A stretch of DNA of 9,298 nt, from positions 1-9,298 of the forward strand of contig CBDCME010000016.1 in the NCBI GenBank assembly GCA_965218865.1, read 5' to 3'. Source of the stretch: CBDCME01 sp965218865. GTDB taxonomy: Bacteria > Pseudomonadota > Alphaproteobacteria > JAAXGF01. Shown piece after piece: positions 5,558-9,298 of this stretch. How positions within the stretch are numbered: the first letter of the stretch is position 1; each line of letters starts with the position of its first letter. The position numbers were made by a program, and so were the translations under genes. Under the pieces are notes generated by a model, which worked only from the letters and a program-made list of their open reading frames with translations, was not told the origin of the DNA and made no database searches.

Positions 5558-6464
5558 TTGCCCGAACTGGATTCCTTGTCCGATCTTGAAACCTCCCTGC
5601 GGACCGCGGCCGCCAAGGTGGAGCACACGCTGAGCGGGCTGTTGCCCGAGCCGAAGGGGATCGAGGGCCGGGTCGCCGAGGCCATGCGCTACGCCGCCCT
5701 GTCCGGTGGAAAACGTTTGCGCCGTTTCTGGTGGTTTTCGGGGGGCGGCTGTTCGATGTCAGCGAAGCGGCCGCCTTGCGCGTCGCGGCGGCGGTCGAGA
5801 TGGTCCATTGCTACTCGCTCGTTCACGACGACCTTCCGGCCATGGACGACGACGACCTTCGCCGGGGGCGGCCGAGCTGCCATGTCAAATTCGACGAAGC
5901 GACGGCGATTCTCGCGGGCGACGCCTTGCTGACGCTAGCCTTCGAGGTCCTCGCCGAGGCCCGAGACCCATCCCAATCCGGAGTCCCGTTGCCGCCTCGT
6001 CCAAGCCCTCGCCGCCGCGGCGGGCGGTCTCGGAATGGTTGGCGGCCAGATGATGGATCTTCAGGTCGCGGGCAAGGAGATGGACATCGCCGCGGTATCA
6101 CGCCTTCAGCGCCCTCAAGACCGGTGCCCTGATCGCCTTCGCCTGCGAGGCCGGGGCCATCCTGGGCCACGCCTCGTCCGATGCCCGCCAGGCACTTCGC
6201 GGGTATGCCCACGACCTCGGGTTGGCTTTCCAGATCGCCGATGACCTGCTCGACGTCGAGGGCAGCGCGGCCGAGGCCGGCAAGGCCGTCGGCCAAGGAC
6301 GCGGCGGCCGGAAAGGCAACCTTCGTTTCATCCTCGGTGTCGAGCGATCCCGCACTCAGGCCCGAATGTTGGCCGTCCAGGCCGTGGATCATCTCGAATA
6401 TTTCGACAAGAAAGCCGAACCTTTGCGGCAAGTCGTTCAGTTCGTGGTTGACAGACGCCACTGA
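5558..6464 (+). CDS. ispA: Farnesyl diphosphate synthase (polyprenyl synthetase family), five probable frameshifts
   Basis: IspA condenses isopentenyl diphosphate with DMAPP and then geranyl diphosphate to give C15 farnesyl diphosphate, the precursor of quinone side chains and undecaprenyl phosphate. Reconstructed across frames, the protein is about 302 residues, normal for the family. It contains ALSGGKRLRP, the first Asp-rich motif in LVHDDLPAMDDDD, GGQMMDL, LKTGALIAFACEAGAILG, the second Asp-rich motif FQIADDLLDVEG, KDAAAGKATFVS, and the C-terminus VDHLEYFDKKAEPLR ending VVDRRH. Shifts fall near 5722 (lost C), 5960 (lost C), 6112 (extra C), 6294 (extra C) and 6329 (lost C), all in C runs or next to C. 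The start is TTG at 5558, 9 nt past the corrected xseB stop. All catalytic motifs survive, so read error is a better explanation than a pseudogene. Confidence 0.9.
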
Positions 6465-6476
6465 AACAAATCTGTT
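6448..6476 (+). promoter_or_regulatory. Possible internal promoter ahead of dxs
   Basis: A perfect -35 hexamer TTGACA (6448-6453) is followed after 17 bp by TCTGTT (6471-6476), which matches only three of six -10 positions. It lies at the very end of ispA and 33 bp before the dxs start. It could give dxs its own transcription, but TTGACA may also just encode VDR in ispA. Confidence 0.25.
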
Positions 6477-6508
6477 ATGGTGTAGTTATAAAAGGAGGTG
6501 GCTTTCCC

Positions 6509-8419
6509 GTGAACACGACCCTATTGGATACGGTGCGCTGCCCGGCGGATATTCGGGAATTTTCTATCGATCAACTCAAGCAAGTCGCCGACGAATTGCG
6601 CCAGGAGACCATCGACGCGGTATCCATCACCGGTGGCCATCTCGGCGCCGGCCTCGGCGTCGTCGAACTGACGTTGGCGTTGCACCATGTCTTCGATACC
6701 CCGAGGACCGTCTGATCTGGGACGTGGGCCACCAGGCCCTATCCTCACAAGATTTTGACCGGCCGGCGCGATCGCATCCGCACGATCCGTCAGCCCGGCG
6801 GCCTGTACGGCTTCACCAAGCGCGCCGAAAGCGAATACGACCCCTTCGGCGCGGCCCACAGCTCGACCTCGATTTCGGCCAGTTTAGGGATGGCCGTGGC
6901 GCGCGATCTGGCGGGCGGCGACAATCACTGCATCGCGGTTATCGGCGACGGCGCGATGTCGGCCGGGATGGCCTACGAGGCCATGAACAACGCCGGCTCG
7001 AGGGACAGCCGCCTGATCGTCATTCTCAACGACAACGACATGTCGATCGCCCCCGCGGTGGGGGCCATGAGCGCTTATCTATCGCGCCTGATCTCGTCGC
7101 GCTCATACCGGTCGTTGCGGCACCTCGCCGCCGAACTGGCGCGAAAATTCCCCAAACCGGTGGAACAGGCGGCCAAGCGGTTCGAGGAATACGCCCGCGG
7201 GATGGCCACCGGGGGCACCCTGTTCGAGGAGTGGGCTTTTATTATGTCGGCCCCCTCGACGGCCATAACCTCGAACATCTGCTGCCCGTGCTCAAGAACG
7301 TCCGCGACCACAACGCCACGGGGCCGGTGCTTGTCCACGTGGTGACCCAAAAAGGCAAGGGGTACGCGCCGGCCGAGAACTCGGCCGACAAGTATCATGG
7401 GGTGAGCAAGTTCGACGTCGTCACCGGGGTCCAATCGAAGTCCAAGGCTCCGGCGCCGAGCTATACGGCGGTCTTCGCCGAGTCATTGATCAGGGAGGCG
7501 GAAGCCGACGATCGCGTGGTCGCCATTACCGCGGCGATGCCGTCCGGCACCGGTCTCGATAAAATTCGCCAAGCGTTTCCCCGAGCGCTGTTTTGACGTC
7601 GGCATCGCTGAACAGCACGGGGTCACCTTCGCCGCCGGTCTGGCGGCCGAGGGTTTCAAGCCCTTCGCGACGATCTATTCGACATTCCTCCAGCGCGCCT
7701 ACGATCAGGTGGTGCATGACGTCGCGGTCCAAAAGCTGCCGGTGCGTTTCGCCCTCGACCGGGCCGGCCTGGTCGGCGCCGATGGTCCCACCCACGCCGG
7801 TTCCTTCGACATCACCTATCTCGCCACCTTGCCGGGATTCGTGGTCATGGCGGCGGCGGACGAGGCCGAACTCGTCCACATGGTGGCGACGGCGGCGGCG
7901 ATCGACGACAGGCCCTCGGCATTTCGGTATCCGCGCGGCGCCGGCAACGGCGTGCCCATGCCGGAGCGTGGCGAGGTCCTCGAACTCGGCAAGGGCCGCA
8001 TCGTCCGCGAGGGAACCACCGTGGCGATTCTGTCCCTGGGCGCCCGCCTTGCCGAATGCCTCAAGGCGGCGGACGAGCTCGCGGCGCGCGGATTGTCCAC
8101 GACGGTGGCTGACGCCCGTTTCGCCAAGCCCCTGGACAAACCTCTGTTGCGCCAGTTGGCGTCCGAGCACGAGGTTTTCATTACGATTGAGGAAGGTTCG
8201 ATCGGCGGTTTCGCCGCCCACGTGCTCCATTTTCTCGCCCACGACGGTCTCCTCGACAACGGCCTCAAGGTGCGGCCGATGATCCTGCCCGACCGCTTCA
8301 TCGCCCATGGCACGCCCCAGGGTATGTACGAGGACGCCGAATTGAACGCCCGCCATATCGTCGCCACCGCCGTGGCCACCCTGGGCCGCCTCGAAAGCCA
8401 ACAGCCCGCCCGCGCCTAG
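6509..8419 (+). CDS. dxs: 1-deoxy-D-xylulose-5-phosphate synthase, four probable frameshifts
   Basis: Dxs joins pyruvate and glyceraldehyde 3-phosphate with thiamine diphosphate to make DXP, the first and often rate-limiting step of the MEP pathway; DXP also feeds thiamine and, in many alphaproteobacteria, pyridoxal synthesis. The reconstructed protein is about 636 residues, the normal length. Visible parts in order: GGHLGAGLGVVELTLALH, GAAHSSTSISASLGMA, the thiamine-diphosphate/Mg motif VIGDGAMSAGMAYEAMNNAG, FYYVGPLDGHN, PSGTGL, the catalytic-Glu segment DVGIAEQHGVTFAAG, DRAGLVGADGPTHAG and a C-terminal transketolase domain ending QQPARA. The start is GTG at 6509, 8 nt after a near-perfect Shine-Dalgarno (AAAGGAGGTG). 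Frames change near 6702 (lost C), 6738 (extra C), 7231 (lost C) and 7562 (extra A); the net change is zero. Confidence 0.95.
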
Positions 8420-8468
8420 TGCATCGACCCAAACGGAGGCGACAGCCGAAGTTTGGAAAGTTGATGCA
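8420..8468 (+). repeat. Imperfect long hairpin directly after dxs
   Basis: TGCATCGAC-CCAAAC on the left can pair with GTTTGG-AAA-GTTGATGCA on the right, with one G-U pair, an AAA bulge and a loop containing GG/CC. The stem begins on the base after the dxs TAG. There is no T-run, so it is not a classical intrinsic terminator; it may protect the 3' end of the dxs message or be part of a repeat unit. Confidence 0.5.
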
Positions 8469-8527
8469 TCGACAATGGCCTGGTGCACGGGGGCGTGAAC
8501 GAAGTGAATGCGCCGGTGCGCTAGGTT

Positions 8528-8557
8528 TCCGTTCGAAAATGCGCCTACGCGCATTTT
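8528..8557. repeat. REP-like palindrome, copy 2
   Basis: TCCGTTCG (8528-8535) is followed by AAAATGCGC-CTAC-GCGCATTTT (8536-8557), the same unit as the copy at 4155-4184 but inverted relative to it and with a different loop. It lies in the 184-bp gap between dxs and tlyA. Its recurrence in two unrelated intergenic gaps argues for a dispersed family rather than a gene-specific terminator. Confidence 0.75.
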
Positions 8558-8603
8558 GGCATGGCGGTTCCAGCCGGGGTCCTGAATTACAGACTGAAAA
8601 TTC

Positions 8604-9298
8604 GTGAAGAAGGCCGGGTCTCGGTCGCAACCACGCTTGCGTCTCGATCGCCTTTTGGTGGCGCGCGGACTAGCGGAAAGCACCGCCAGGGCCCAGGCTC
8701 TGGTCATGGCCGGCCTCGTCTGGCGCGGCGACAACCGACTCGAAAAACCCGGCCTGAAGCTCGACCCCGAGACCCGGCTCGAAGTCCGTGGCCGGCCGCA
8801 TCCCTGGGTCTCGCGCGGGGGCGTCAAACTGGCCCATGCGTTGGACCAATTCGTCATCCACCCGGCGAACATGACGGCCCTCGACGTCGGCGCCTCGACG
8901 GGCGGCTTCACCGATGTCCTCTTGAACCGGGACGCGGCCCGAATCTACGCCGTCGACGTCGGCCACGGCCAATTGGCTTGGAAGCTCCGCAACGATCCCC
9001 GGGTCGTCGTCCTAGAGGGAGTCAACGCCCGCTTTCTGAGCCGCGCGGAGGTGCCGCAAGGCGTCGATCCTCATCGTTTGCGACGTCAGTTTCATCGGCT
9101 TGACCAAGGTATTGCCGGCGGTGCTCGCCCTGGCCCATCCCGGGCCAGGTTGGTCGCTTTGGTCAAACCCCAATTCGAGGCCGGCAGGGATCAGGTGGGC
9201 AAGGGCGGCGTGGTCCGGGATCCGGCGGTGCACCGCGCCGTCTGCGCCCGCGTCGAGGCGTGGATTCAGGGCCGCCCGGGCTGGCGGGTGAGCGGAAT
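8604..9298 (+). CDS. tlyA: TlyA-family rRNA 2'-O-methyltransferase, truncated by the window end, two probable frameshifts
   Basis: TlyA methylates a ribose 2'-OH of 23S rRNA (and 16S rRNA in some lineages) using SAM; older annotations call it hemolysin A. An S4 RNA-binding domain covers about residues 11-65 (LRLDRLLVARGLAESTARAQ, then ALVMAGLVW). An FtsJ-like domain follows with RGGVKLAHAL (Lys75), SAM motif LDVGASTGGFTDVLL (93-107), YAVDVGHGQLAWKL (Asp118), CDVSFIGL and ALVKPQFEAGRDQVGKGGVVRD. Between about 9070 and 9143 the protein is in another frame: an extra C near 9069 and a lost G near 9143 compensate each other. The GTG at 8604 is chosen because an in-frame TGA lies two codons upstream; its ribosome binding site is poor. 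About 231 codons are present, and the last 15-20 should lie beyond the edge. Confidence 0.92.
   Translation, partial: MKKAGSRSQPRLRLDRLLVARGLAESTARAQALVMAGLVWRGDNRLEKPGLKLDPETRLEVRGRPHPWVSRGGVKLAHALDQFVIHPANMTALDVGASTGGFTDVLLNRDAARIYAVDVGHGQLAWKLRNDPRVVVLEGVNARFLSRAEVPQGVDPHRLRRQFHRLDQGIAGGARPGPSRARLVALVKPQFEAGRDQVGKGGVVRDPAVHRAVCARVEAWIQGRPGWRVSG

Noticed and set aside
5558..6464. ispA as a true pseudogene
   Set aside because: Both Asp-rich motifs and all flanking conserved blocks are intact, there are no nonsense changes, and every defect is a one-base change in or next to a C run, as in the neighbouring essential dxs.
8419..8607. 62-codon plus-strand open frame between dxs and tlyA
   Set aside because: It reads through hairpins and the REP-like palindrome and has no ribosome binding site; a repeat that happens to be open is the better reading.
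7526..8911. 461-codon minus-strand open frame across dxs and tlyA
   Set aside because: It is antisense to clear dxs and tlyA coding sequence and shows no recognisable motifs; GC-rich third positions keep the antisense frame open.
1..9298. CRISPR array, rRNA or prophage segment
   Set aside because: No regularly spaced direct repeats, rRNA core sequences or phage structural genes were seen; the only mobile part is the IS200/IS605-type end at the left.

Overview
The window looks like a chromosomal segment of a GC-rich alphaproteobacterium, most likely of the Rhodospirillales. The reasons are the syntenic block xseB-ispA-dxs-tlyA, a PagL-type outer-membrane lipid A deacylase, a PEP-CTERM-like small protein, and short palindromes of the form AAAATGCGC-loop-GCGCATTTT. 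The taxon is inferred from gene content and was not tested.

Layout. Positions 1-~449 hold one end of an IS200/IS605-family element: a truncated minus-strand tnpA whose start lies in a 65-bp near-perfect palindrome, followed by small hairpins. Positions 522-716 (minus) encode a 64-aa exported protein with an LPAPG/TM/RSRK C-terminus. The next ~385 bases are AT-rich leader with no supported gene. Positions 1102-2084 (minus) encode a PagL-like lipid A 3-O-deacylase with an unusual alanine-rich N-terminal region. Positions 2210-2872 (plus) encode a class I O-methyltransferase. Positions 2975-5148 (minus) hold three related exported proteins. Two are small (4717-5148 and 4241-4681) and the third (2975-3955) carries the same N-terminal domain fused to a SAM-dependent methyltransferase. 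From 5304 to the window end (plus) lie xseB, ispA, dxs and tlyA: exonuclease VII small subunit, farnesyl diphosphate synthase, DXP synthase and rRNA 2'-O-methyltransferase.

How the genes work together. dxs starts the MEP isoprenoid pathway and ispA makes the C15 chain that feeds quinones and undecaprenyl phosphate; xseB and tlyA are customary alphaproteobacterial neighbours. The region before 5200 is accessory and concerns the cell envelope: a lipid A deacylase, a sorted or anchored small protein, and the exported three-paralogue cluster. That cluster is the best candidate for something undescribed. All three proteins have a signal peptide, a winged-helix-like domain and three cysteines at identical spacing (C-x65-C-x5-C), and one copy is fused to a methyltransferase.

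Caution on quality. I count about 14 single-base frameshifts, mostly in short C/G/A runs: tnpA 1, the PagL-like gene 1, xseB 1, ispA 5, dxs 4, tlyA 2. Coding sense is preserved on both sides of each. Because dxs and ispA are normally essential, these look like base-call or assembly errors rather than gene decay. I therefore annotate these genes across their whole reconstructed span, and no single reading frame covers them.
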